The notes under the pieces: model-generated
Databases searched by the model: none
Told to the model about the DNA's origin: nothing
The model's input: the letters and a program-made list of their open reading frames with translations, nothing else
Shown here: positions 56,837 to 64,000 of the stretch, piece after piece
How positions within the stretch are numbered: position 1 is the stretch's first letter
How the letters are laid out: each line of letters opens with the position of its first letter
Assembly (NCBI RefSeq): GCF_026017845.1
Contig: NZ_CP100416.1
Coordinates: forward strand, 2,767,592-2,831,591
Direction of reading: 5' to 3'
Length of the DNA stretch: 64,000 nucleotides
Source of the DNA: Amycolatopsis mediterranei
GTDB taxonomy: Bacteria; Actinomycetota; Actinomycetes; Mycobacteriales; Pseudonocardiaceae
Position numbers and translations under genes: made by a program

Positions 56837-58054
56837 TCACCGGCGGATCCGCCGGACGCCGTAGGCCACACAGCCCAGCACCAACGCGGCGCAGCCCGCG
56901 AGCACCGACGGCAGCGGCAGGCTGAAGGCGAGCACCACGCACCCGGCGAGGCCGAGGACGGCGACCGGCAGGGCCTTCCCGCGCAGCGTGAGGGCGGCGG
57001 CGTTGGCGATCGCGTAGTACGTCAGGACGGCGAAGGACGAGAAGCCGATCGCGGCGCGCAGGTCGATCGTCGCGGCGAGCACGGCGACGACGAGCCCGAC
57101 GGCGAGCTCCGCCCGGTGCGGTACCCGGTAGCGCGGGTGCACGGCGGCGAGGAAGCGGGGGAGGTGGCCGTCGCGGCTCATCGCCAGCGTCGTGCGCGAG
57201 ACGCCGAGGATGAGCGCGAGCAGCGAGCCGAGCGCGGCGACGGCCGCGCCCACCCGGACGACCGGGGCGAGCCACCCCGGGACGGCCGCGGCGATCGGGT
57301 CCGGGCTCGCGGCGAGCGCGGCGGGGCCGAGCCGGACGAGCAGCAGCACCGCCAGCGCGGCGTAGACCACGAGGGTGATGCCGAGGGCCAGCGGGATGGC
57401 GCGCGGGATGGTGCGGGCCGGGTCGCGGACCTCCTCGCCGAGGGTGGCGAGCCGCGCGTACCCGGCGAAGGCGAAGAAGAGCAGCCCGGCCGCTTCGAGC
57501 ACGCCCCCGCCACCCGGCCAGGCGACGAGCGGGCCGCCGCCGGACGGCCCGGCGGCCATCGCCACTCCCGACGCCGTGAGCACGAGCAGGGTGCACGACA
57601 CGATCACCCGGGTGGCGAGCGCCGACCGGTGCACGCCGAAGTAGTTGACGGCGGTGAGCGCGGCGACCACCGCGACGGCGAGCAGGCTTCGCCACGGCTG
57701 CCCGAGCCCGGGCGCGGCGTAGGCGACGACGGTCAGCGTCATCGCGGCGCAGCTGGCCGTCTTCCCGGTGATGAATCCCCACCCGGCGAGGTAGCCCCAG
57801 AATTCACCGAGCCTTTCCCGGCCGTAAACGTAGGTGCCGCCGGATTCCGGGTAAATCGCGGCGAGCCGCGCCGACGACATCGCATTGCAGTAAGCGACCA
57901 CCGCCGCGAGGACCAATGCGATGAGCAATCCGGCCCCCGCCGCCCGCGCCGCGGGGGCGAACGCGGCGAACACGCCGGCCCCGATCATCGAGCCCAGGCC
58001 GAGGAAAACGGCGTCGGCGAGGCCGAGCCGCCGGGTGAGGGAAGTCGGGGGCAT
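56837..58054 (-). CDS. APC-superfamily amino acid permease
   Basis: A 405-aa transporter with about 12 helices. The N-terminal GLGSMIGAGVFAAFAPAARAAG is the unwound helix-1 substrate motif. Later segments include LAAIYPESGGTYVYGRERLGEFWGYLAGW and RTTLAMSRDGHLP. ATG 58054 has GGAGGA 8 nt upstream. It is divergent from a GntR regulator, its likely controller. The substrate is an amino acid or amine. Confidence 0.9.
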   Translation of the reverse strand: MPPTSLTRRLGLADAVFLGLGSMIGAGVFAAFAPAARAAGAGLLIALVLAAVVAYCNAMSSARLAAIYPESGGTYVYGRERLGEFWGYLAGWGFITGKTASCAAMTLTVVAYAAPGLGQPWRSLLAVAVVAALTAVNYFGVHRSALATRVIVSCTLLVLTASGVAMAAGPSGGGPLVAWPGGGGVLEAAGLLFFAFAGYARLATLGEEVRDPARTIPRAIPLALGITLVVYAALAVLLLVRLGPAALAASPDPIAAAVPGWLAPVVRVGAAVAALGSLLALILGVSRTTLAMSRDGHLPRFLAAVHPRYRVPHRAELAVGLVVAVLAATIDLRAAIGFSSFAVLTYYAIANAAALTLRGKALPVAVLGLAGCVVLAFSLPLPSVLAGCAALVLGCVAYGVRRIRR

Positions 58055-58134
58055 CCGGGTGATCCTCCAGCGGTCGGCCGTGTTGCGCGCCACAGCGAAC
58101 CACGGCGGACGAAGAACCGAATAGGGTCGATTCC

Positions 58135-58896
58135 GTGCCTGCCCCTTCGCGCCATTCCCGCCTGTCCGCCGACGGTCCCGTCCTCGACGGGATTCCCGAA
58201 CACGGCCGCGTCCCGCGTTACTACGCGGTCAAGGTCGAACTGCTGGCGGTGATCGCGGAACTCGGCGAAGGTGCGGTACTGCCCACGGAACGGGAATTGT
58301 GCGAACGGTTCGAAGTGTCGAGGGCGACGGTACGGCAGGCGGTCGGGGAGCTGGTGCTCGAGGGCAGGCTCAGCCGCCGCCAGGGGAGCGGCACGTACAT
58401 CGCCGGCCCGAAGCTCGTCCAGCCGCTGGCCACGGAGAGCCGGCGGCGGCCGGACATCCGGCCGGGCCGCCGCGCGATCACCCTGGAGCGGCGCGTGGCC
58501 GGCAGCGCACTGGGCGCCGACCTGCAGGTGCCGTCGGACGCCGAGGTGTTCCACCTCGAGCGGGTCCTCCTGGCCGGCGAGGAGCGCGTCGGGCTCGAGT
58601 CGACATATCTCCTGGCGTCGCGGTGCCCGGACCTGCTCGACGTGTTCACCCCGGAGCAACCGTTGAGCGAGCAGCTCGGCGTGGAGCCCGCGGGGGCGGA
58701 GGAGCGGGTCGAAACGGTGCTCGCCACGCCGCGCGAGGCGTTGCTGATCGGGACGAACCCGGCGCTGCCGATGCTGCTGACCCACCGGATCTCGTGGGGC
58801 TCGGACGGAGTGCCGTTCGAACGGGTGCGGTCGCTCTACCGCGGCGACCGGCTGAGCTTCACGACCCGCCTGGGCCGCGCCGCCGCCCATCGGTGA
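58135..58896 (+). CDS. GntR-family (HutC/UTRA) transcriptional regulator
   Basis: A 253-aa regulator. The winged HTH is VLPTERELCERFEVSRATVRQAVGELVLEGRLSRRQGSGTYIAGP (about 48-92), followed by a UTRA effector domain to the C-terminus (VFHLERVLLAGEERVGLESTYL). It starts with GTG. It faces the APC permease across 80 nt and probably represses it until an effector binds. Confidence 0.9.
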   Translation: MPAPSRHSRLSADGPVLDGIPEHGRVPRYYAVKVELLAVIAELGEGAVLPTERELCERFEVSRATVRQAVGELVLEGRLSRRQGSGTYIAGPKLVQPLATESRRRPDIRPGRRAITLERRVAGSALGADLQVPSDAEVFHLERVLLAGEERVGLESTYLLASRCPDLLDVFTPEQPLSEQLGVEPAGAEERVETVLATPREALLIGTNPALPMLLTHRISWGSDGVPFERVRSLYRGDRLSFTTRLGRAAAHR

Positions 58897-58936
58897 CCCG
58901 ATGCAACCCGGCGCGGGTCTGCTCCGTCTGGCAGGT

Positions 58937-59464
58937 ATGCCTACCACGGTGAAACTGCTGGGCGCGGGCCTGCTGCTGCTCACGGCGACGGCCTGCGCCG
59001 CGAATTCCGGCGCCGGCGCCCCGGCGGGCACCGGCACACCTACGACGCCTGCCACGTCCACCAGCGTGCCCGGGACCGTGACGCCCACGCTCGGCCCGCC
59101 ATCGTCCCCGCCGGTCGGCCCGCCGCCGTCCCCGACGGTCGGACGGCCGACGCAGGGCATCGCGCCCGGTGACGACGTCGTCGCCGAGACGCAGGTCGAC
59201 GCCCGCGGGCTGCCCGAGGGCTACCCGCGCAGCCTCACCCGCAGCCTCGACGGCCGGACCCTGATCCTGCAGGCCGAGGAGGGCGGCTGCCGCCGCGTCT
59301 CGGCGCGCGTCGGCGAGCAGACCGCGCAGCAGGTGGTCGTGCTGGTCGCCGTGATGTCGGCGCCCAAGGGCCAGATGTGCCCGGACTACATCAAGGAGAT
59401 CAAGGTCCCCCTCGCCCTCGCGGCGCCGCTCGGGACGCGCACGGTCGTCCTCCGCCAGGGCTGA
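58937..59464 (+). CDS. Small lipoprotein (copy 1 of a tandem pair)
   Basis: A 175-aa predicted lipoprotein with signal peptide MPTTVKLLGAGLLLLTATAC (lipobox TATAC). A long Thr/Pro/Gly linker follows, then a conserved C-terminal domain (DARGLPEGYPRSLTRSLDGRTLILQAEEGGCRRVSARVGEQTAQQVVVLVAV ... APLGTRTVVLRQG). It is a paralog of the next gene, 102 nt downstream. I do not know the family's function. Confidence 0.8.
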   Translation: MPTTVKLLGAGLLLLTATACAANSGAGAPAGTGTPTTPATSTSVPGTVTPTLGPPSSPPVGPPPSPTVGRPTQGIAPGDDVVAETQVDARGLPEGYPRSLTRSLDGRTLILQAEEGGCRRVSARVGEQTAQQVVVLVAVMSAPKGQMCPDYIKEIKVPLALAAPLGTRTVVLRQG

Positions 59465-59566
59465 CTCGGCACGGACGCTGGGAGGGCGTTCCCGGGATGC
59501 CCGGGGCCGCCCTCCCAGACCATTTCCCGGTGCAACCCCGCGGCGCCCCCGTTCCGTCTTGGGGGC

Positions 59567-60076
59567 ATGAGGTACTCAGCGAAGGTGGTCGGGACCGGCG
59601 CGCTCCTGCTGATGGTGACGGCCTGCGCCGGCCAGGACATGCCCACCAACCTGCCCGAGGCGCCCGCCGGCAGCGTGTCGGCTTCGCCGAAGCCGTCGCC
59701 GAGCGGATCGGTGCTCCCGGCGCCGGCCGAGCCCAACCCGCCCGGCAAGCCCCGGCTGACCGTGCCCGAGGGCAGCACCCCGGTCCCGGCGGACAAGATC
59801 GACGCGACCGCGCTGCCCGCCGGGTTCCCGCGCGAGGTGTGGACGTCAAACGGCGGCACGGTCCTCGACATCCGCGCCCAGGAAGGCGGCTGCGGTCACG
59901 CGCTCGGCGAAGCGGCCGAACAGACGGGCGACCACGTCGTCGTCAACCTGAGCGAGACGAAGGCCCAGACCAATCGGATGTGCACGATGGACATCCGGTA
60001 CCCGGTGATCTCGGTCGCGCTGGCCGCGCCGCTGGACCGGCGCACGGTGGTGCTGAAGACCACGCCGCCCAAGTAG
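59567..60076 (+). CDS. Small lipoprotein (copy 2 of a tandem pair)
   Basis: A 169-aa predicted lipoprotein: MRYSAKVVGTGALLLMVTAC with lipobox VTAC and a Ser/Pro linker. The C-terminal domain ALPAGFPREVWTSNGGTVLDIRAQEGGCGHALGEAAEQTGDHVVVNLSE ... APLDRRTVVLKT aligns with copy 1 throughout, including the EGGC block and the RTVVL end. The pair arose by tandem duplication. Function unknown. Confidence 0.82.
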   Translation: MRYSAKVVGTGALLLMVTACAGQDMPTNLPEAPAGSVSASPKPSPSGSVLPAPAEPNPPGKPRLTVPEGSTPVPADKIDATALPAGFPREVWTSNGGTVLDIRAQEGGCGHALGEAAEQTGDHVVVNLSETKAQTNRMCTMDIRYPVISVALAAPLDRRTVVLKTTPPK

Positions 60077-60215
60077 TCCGTGCCGCGACCCCCGGGAGAC
60101 CGTCCCGGGAGCCACGCGCTGTCCGCAGTGGACGATCGCCCGCCGGTGGTCCGGACCACCTCCTGCGCGTGGTCCGCTCATCGTCGAAGTTGTCGAAAAT
60201 TGTCAGGGCTCCCGC

Positions 60216-60244
60216 TGAACCGCCGCCGTGACTCCGGCCGTGTC
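60216..60244 (+). promoter_or_regulatory. Possible third ECF-type promoter (17-nt spacer)
   Basis: TGAACC (60216-60221), 17-nt spacer, CGTGTC (60239-60244). It resembles the two TGAACC/CGTATC promoters near 34-36 kb, but the spacer is one longer and the -10 differs in one base. It lies 36 nt before the ATG at 60280. Confidence 0.45.
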
Positions 60245-60279
60245 CCGGAGTGAGGTGGCGATCAGAGAGGAGGGGCCCC

Positions 60280-60951
60280 ATGCCCCGGTTGAGCAGTGGC
60301 CGGCACCGCAAGCAGGCGACCGTCGGACTGGCCGCGTTGCTGGGCGTCGCCGGCGTCACCGCGACCGCCATCGCACTGAGCAGTCCCGCGAGCAACGCGG
60401 CCGAGGCGCCCAAGGAGAACTGCGCTGGACTCGACACCGCGCTGCAGAACAACCTGAACTTCATCGCGGGCCAGCAGGCGAACCCGGACGCGCAGTCGGC
60501 CGCGCGGATCACCAACCGGCAGGCCGTGGTGGACCTGATCCAGCAGCGGCGGCAGGTGGCGGGCTGCACGGCGAACGTCGCGGCGAACAACGGCCAGGCC
60601 GCCGCGGCACCGGGGAACTCCGGCAACGCGCCGGGCAAGGCACAGGCGCCCGGGCAGCAGAAGAAGCAGGAGCAGCCGGCCGCCGGAGCGGGCGCGGCGA
60701 CCGGCCAGGTCGTGTGCCCCGGTTCGACCGTGACGCTCTCGGGCGAGGCCGGCGCACCGGCCGCGTCGAGCAACCAGTTCCCGGCCGGGACGAAGCTCAA
60801 GGTGACCAACCTGGACAACTCGAAGTCCACGACGGTCGAGGTGACCTCGGTGTCGGGCAGCTGCACGCTGCTCAACAACGCGGCCTTCGAACAGGTCCGG
60901 GAGCCCGGCAAGTTCCTCATCCGGCGCGCGCGGATCGAGCGCGTCGGCTGA
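60280..60951 (+). CDS. Exported protein of unknown function
   Basis: A 223-aa protein with a signal peptide (TVGLAALLGVAGVTATAIALSSPASNAAEA). A short helical domain follows (LDTALQNNLNFIAGQQANPDAQSAARITNRQAVVDLIQQRRQVAGC), then an Ala/Gly/Gln/Pro linker and a C-terminal beta domain with two Cys (VVCPGSTVTLSG ... GSCTLLNNAAFEQV). GAGGAGG stands before ATG 60280. I do not recognise the family. A weak ECF-type promoter precedes it. Confidence 0.82.
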   Translation: MPRLSSGRHRKQATVGLAALLGVAGVTATAIALSSPASNAAEAPKENCAGLDTALQNNLNFIAGQQANPDAQSAARITNRQAVVDLIQQRRQVAGCTANVAANNGQAAAAPGNSGNAPGKAQAPGQQKKQEQPAAGAGAATGQVVCPGSTVTLSGEAGAPAASSNQFPAGTKLKVTNLDNSKSTTVEVTSVSGSCTLLNNAAFEQVREPGKFLIRRARIERVG

Positions 60952-60958
60952 GGGAGGA

Positions 60959-60987
60959 GGGGACACCGGCGGCGGGCCGGTGTCCCC
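60959..60987. terminator. Bidirectional terminator between convergent genes
   Basis: An 11-bp perfect stem GGGGACACCGG / CCGGTGTCCCC with a 7-nt loop, followed by a pyrimidine tract. It sits between the exported protein and the fumarase gene. Confidence 0.85.
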
Positions 60988-60999
60988 TTCCCTTGTGTG

Positions 61000-62658
61000 C
61001 TAACGGAAACTGATCTGCAGCACCGGATCGCCGGTGCTGGCGAAGAAGTCGTTGCCCTTGTCGTCGATGACGATGAACGCCGGGAAGTCCTCGACCTCGA
61101 TCTTCCAGACGGCTTCCATGCCGAGCTCGGCGTACTCGAGGACGTCGACCTTCTTGATGCAGTCCTGCGCGAGCCGCGCCGCCGGGCCGCCGATCGAACC
61201 GAGGTAGAACCCGCCGTGCGCCTGGCACGCGGAGGTCACCTGCTTCGAGCGGTTTCCCTTGGCCAGCATGACGAGTGAGCCGCCGGCGGCCTGGAACTGC
61301 TCGACGTAGGAGTCCATCCGCCCGGCCGTGGTCGGGCCGAACGAACCGGACGCGTAGCCCTCGGGCGTCTTCGCCGGGCCCGCGTAGTAGACCGGGTGGT
61401 CCTTCAGGTAGCCCGGCATCTCCTCACCGGCGTCGAGGCGCTCGGCGATCTTGGCGTGCGCGATGTCGCGCGCGACGACCAGCGGCCCGGTGAGCGAAAG
61501 CCGTGTCTTGACCGGCAGCTGCGAGAGCTGCGCGCGGATCTCGGCCATCGGCCGGTTGAGGTCGACGGCGACGACGTCGTCGGAGAGGTCTTCCTCGGTG
61601 ACGTCGGGCAGGAAGCGTGCCGGGTCGCGCTCGAGCTGTTCGATGAACACCCCGTCGGCGGTGATCTTGGCCTTGGCCTGGCGATCGGCGGAGCAGGAGA
61701 CGGCGATGCCGACCGGGCAACTGGCACCGTGGCGGGGGAGCCGGATGACGCGGACGTCGTGGCAGAAGTACTTGCCGCCGAACTGCGCGCCGATGCCGAA
61801 CTGCCGGGTCATCTCCAGCACCTGCTGCTCGAGGTCCGGGTCGCGGAAGGCGTGGCCGAGGTCGGAGCCCTCCTGCGGCAGGGTGTCGAGGTAGCGCGCC
61901 GAGGCGAGCTTCGCGACCTTCAGGTTGAACTCGGCGGACATCCCGCCGACGACGATCGCGAGGTGGTAGGGCGGGCAGGCGGCGGTGCCGAGGCTGCGCA
62001 GCTTCTCGTCGAGGAAGCGCGCGAGCCGCTTCGGGTTCAGGACAGCCTTGGTCTCCTGGTAGAGGAACGTCTTGTTGGCGCTGCCGCCGCCCTTGGCCAT
62101 GAAGAGGAACTCGTAGGCCGGGTCCGCTTGGCCGTCTTTGTGGTAGAGCTCGATCTGCGCGGGCAGGTTGGTCCCGGTGTTGCGCTCGTCCCAGAAGTTG
62201 ACCGGCGCCATCTGCGAGTACCGCAGGTTCAGCTGCTGGTAGGCGTCGAAGATGCCCCGCGAGAGGGCGCGCTCGTCGTCACCGCCGGTGAGCACCCCTT
62301 CGCCGCGCTTGCCGATGACGATGGCGGTCCCGGTGTCCTGGCACATGGGGAGGACGCCACCGGCGGAGATGGCGGCGTTGCGCAGCAGGTCCATGGCGAC
62401 GAACCGGTCGTTGCCACTCGCTTCGGGGTCATCGACGATGGCGCGCAGCTGCTGCAGGTGTGACGTGCGCAACAGGTGCTGGATGTCGGTGATGGCGGTG
62501 CGCGCGAGGGTGGTGAGCGCTTCCGGGGCGATCTTCAGGAACGTCCGCCCGGCGGCCTCGACGGTCTCGACGCCCTCGTCGGTGACCAACCGGTATTCGG
62601 TGGTGGTGTCCTTGCCCAGCGGGAGGACTTCGGTGTGCTGAAACGTGGTGGACGGCAC
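61000..62658 (-). CDS. Class I (iron-sulfur) fumarate hydratase
   Basis: A 552-aa class I fumarase interconverting fumarate and malate in the TCA cycle. The alpha part has [34 protein letters not shown] with a cluster Cys, [21 protein letters not shown], and [17 protein letters not shown]. The beta part has [66 protein letters not shown] 62658 is chosen for its AAGGAG site; the frame runs open further 5' into the repeat-rich intergenic DNA. Length matches two-part single-chain class I enzymes. Confidence 0.93.
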   Translation of the reverse strand: MPSTTFQHTEVLPLGKDTTTEYRLVTDEGVETVEAAGRTFLKIAPEALTTLARTAITDIQHLLRTSHLQQLRAIVDDPEASGNDRFVAMDLLRNAAISAGGVLPMCQDTGTAIVIGKRGEGVLTGGDDERALSRGIFDAYQQLNLRYSQMAPVNFWDERNTGTNLPAQIELYHKDGQADPAYEFLFMAKGGGSANKTFLYQETKAVLNPKRLARFLDEKLRSLGTAACPPYHLAIVVGGMSAEFNLKVAKLASARYLDTLPQEGSDLGHAFRDPDLEQQVLEMTRQFGIGAQFGGKYFCHDVRVIRLPRHGASCPVGIAVSCSADRQAKAKITADGVFIEQLERDPARFLPDVTEEDLSDDVVAVDLNRPMAEIRAQLSQLPVKTRLSLTGPLVVARDIAHAKIAERLDAGEEMPGYLKDHPVYYAGPAKTPEGYASGSFGPTTAGRMDSYVEQFQAAGGSLVMLAKGNRSKQVTSACQAHGGFYLGSIGGPAARLAQDCIKKVDVLEYAELGMEAVWKIEVEDFPAFIVIDDKGNDFFASTGDPVLQISFR

Positions 62659-62768
62659 TGCCAGGCTCCTTTGCCAGCTCCGGGATCCGCCCACCCTACG
62701 CAGGCAGGGCAGCCACCGAACAGAAGCACCCGGCCACTGTGGGCCACCCCACGCGGCTTCCGTGGTCC

Positions 62769-62882
62769 CACCACCCCGAAGCCGGATTGTCACGACGGAC
62801 GGTGGCGCCGCGTCAAGGCGGGAAAGCGTGCCTTGACCCGACGCCACCGTCCGCGTTCTGGCTTCGGATCGCGGTGGTGGGG
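62769..62882. repeat. Long imperfect inverted repeat
   Basis: Outer arms CCACCACCCCGAAGCC and GGCTTCGGATCGCGGTGGTGG, and inner arms CGGACGGTGGCG and CGCCACCGTCCG continued by GTCAAGGC / GCCTTGAC, fold into one hairpin of about 114 nt with a few mismatches. Confidence 0.8.
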
Positions 62883-62944
62883 GAGGTCTGGGTGGTGGGG
62901 GGAGGTCTGGGTGGTCGGCCGGCGAGCCGATCGGTCGCAAGCGC

Positions 62945-62997
62945 GCAGTGAATGACTCATTCCTGGCGTCCGACGCCAGGAATGAGTCATTCACTGC
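62945..62997. repeat. Near-perfect 53-bp palindrome
   Basis: Two 26-nt arms pair without mismatch around a single central C at 62971. The core GAATGACTCATTC is itself palindromic and occurs in each arm. It is clearly richer in A+T than its surroundings. Confidence 0.95.
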
Positions 62998-63256
62998 AGC
63001 TGGGGGGAAGCTGGTCGGGAGGCCGGGTCCACCCCGACGGACCCGACCTCCCGGGGAAAGCTCCCGGATGCGTGCACACCCGGTCGCGAGGCCTGCGCCG
63101 GCACTTCGAGGCTGTCGTGACGCAGGTCATAAGTCAACGCCGCCGAACGGGTGCTGGCGGAGGGTTGCTACCCCGGCCTACGCGGGGTGAAACCCGGTTT
63201 TCGTGGAAAATTTTCCCGCTTGGCCGAATGCCTGGTCACCGGGTTGCGCAAATGAC

Positions 63257-63287
63257 CGAGGGCGGGTGCGCAGCGCACCCGCCCTCG
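63257..63287. terminator. sigB terminator hairpin
   Basis: A stem CGAGGGCGGGTGCGC / GCGCACCCGCCCTCG around a one-base centre (realistically about 13 bp with a 5-nt loop), 15 nt beyond the sigB stop codon. Confidence 0.85.
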
Positions 63288-63302
63288 AACACCAGAAACC
63301 GA

Positions 63303-64000
63303 TCAGCTCGCGTAGGCGCGGAGCCGGTCCGCGCGCTCGCCCTGGCGCAGCTTCGACATGACCTCGCGCTCGATCTGGCGGACGCGCTCGCGGGACAGCC
63401 CGAAGTGCTTGCCGATCTGGTCGAGCGTGCGCGGCTGGCCGTCGTCGAGGCCGTAGCGCAGGCGGATCACGTGCTGCTCGCGGTCGTCCAGCGTCGCCAG
63501 GACACGGCGCAGGTCGTCCTGCAGCAGGCCCGAGATCACGGCGCTCTCGGCGTCGGTGGCCTCGGAGTCCTCGATGAAGTCGCCCAGCGGGGCGTCCTCC
63601 TCGGTGCCGACCGGCATGTCCAGGCTTACCGGGTCACGCGAGTGGTCGAGCAGGTCCGAGATCTTGTGCGCCGGGATGCCCGACTCGGCCGCCAGCTCCT
63701 CGTGCGTCGCGTCGCGGCCGAGCTGCTGGTGCAGGTCGCGCTTGATGCGGGCCAGCTTGTTGACCTGTTCCACCAGGTGGACAGGCAGCCGGATGGTGCG
63801 GCCCTGGTCGGCCATGCCCCGGGTGATGGCCTGCCGGATCCACCAGGTGGCGTAGGTCGAGAACTTGAACCCCTTGGAGTAGTCGAACTTCTCCACCGCG
63901 CGGATCAGACCCAGGTTCCCCTCCTGGATCAGGTCCAGCAGCGGCATGCCCCGGCCGGTGTAGCGCTTGGCGAGCGAGACCACGAGGCGGAGGTTGGCCT
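63303..64000 (-). CDS. sigB: RNA polymerase sigma factor SigB (N-terminus beyond window edge)
   Basis: The visible 232 residues cover region 2 ([54 protein letters not shown]), region 3 ([23 protein letters not shown] ... [12 protein letters not shown]) and region 4 ([29 protein letters not shown]). The end [12 protein letters not shown] matches mycobacterial SigB, not SigA. The frame stays open through the right edge (ANLRLVV), so the N-terminal part is outside. It is a principal-like, non-essential group 2 sigma factor for stress and stationary phase. Confidence 0.93.
   Translation of the reverse strand, partial: ANLRLVVSLAKRYTGRGMPLLDLIQEGNLGLIRAVEKFDYSKGFKFSTYATWWIRQAITRGMADQGRTIRLPVHLVEQVNKLARIKRDLHQQLGRDATHEELAAESGIPAHKISDLLDHSRDPVSLDMPVGTEEDAPLGDFIEDSEATDAESAVISGLLQDDLRRVLATLDDREQHVIRLRYGLDDGQPRTLDQIGKHFGLSRERVRQIEREVMSKLRQGERADRLRAYAS

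Larger units (their letters stand above)
62659..63302. other. Gene-free region with long palindromes
   Basis: About 640 bp between the start of the fumarase gene and the end of sigB, both on the minus strand. It holds an imperfect inverted repeat (62769-62882), a G-rich tandem repeat (about 62872-62917), a perfect 53-bp palindrome (62945-62997) and the sigB terminator. No credible gene is seen. Confidence 0.75.

Overview
The window is about 72% G+C, has strong G/C bias at third codon positions, and carries GTG/TTG starts and many ATGA/GTGA stop-start overlaps. Gene content and order (KstR-type boxes, a sterol catabolic cluster, SigB, class I fumarase) point to an actinobacterium, most likely Pseudonocardiaceae and Amycolatopsis-like. 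The genus is inferred, not proven.

Region 1 (about 4.5-20.8 kb) and region 3 (about 43.9-55.9 kb) are two parts of a sterol (cholesterol/phytosterol) degradation locus. Region 1 holds fadE28-fadE29-chsH2-chsH1-ltp2 (last side-chain beta-oxidation cycle), kstD-kshA-small Cys protein-kshB-MaoC hydratase-riboflavin kinase (ring opening and cofactor supply), a divergent second steroid dehydrogenase, and hsaA-hsaD-hsaC-hsaB (A-ring cleavage). Region 3 holds fadA5, divergent cyp125, an ltp3-ltp4-DUF35 operon, echA19 divergent from fadD19, and a nitronate monooxygenase-like gene. Nine KstR-like boxes (TNNAACNNGTTNNA or one mismatch) sit upstream of these units and join them into one regulon. No kstR, mce4, hsaEFG or HIP-ring genes lie in the window. 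An HSL-type esterase, a WS/DGAT acyltransferase and a fatty-acid desaturase are lipid-related neighbours.

Region 2 (about 30.5-39.2 kb) is the most unusual part. A SigL-like ECF sigma factor and a zinc-motif anti-sigma factor sit between a five-gene minus-strand operon (secreted-repeat lipoprotein, DUF4142 protein, ferric-reductase-like di-heme membrane protein, 3Fe-4S ferredoxin, FAD reductase) and a plus-strand pair (DUF1996 protein with a long Q/N-rich insert, second secreted-repeat lipoprotein). Both flanking units carry the same promoter, TTTTGAACC...CGTATCCCC with a 16-nt spacer between TGAACC and CGTATC. This suggests one sigma-controlled electron-transfer chain from cytoplasmic NAD(P)H to the cell envelope.

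After that module comes an 845-bp gene-free tract (38366-39210). It holds five large hairpins with an invariant loop and covarying arms, a set of short hairpins, and a 21-bp-periodic CACGCG array. Shorter arrays with the same 21-bp period occur at 21771-21879 and 43018-43090. A near-perfect 53-bp palindrome lies between the class I fumarase gene and sigB.

The rest is ordinary chromosomal content: UvrA-like ATPase, AraC/LysR/GntR/AsnC regulators, MFS and APC transporters, amidohydrolases, a secreted trypsin-like protease, small lipoproteins, and the 3' part of sigB running off the right edge. No rRNA, tRNA, insertion sequence, phage or CRISPR array was seen.
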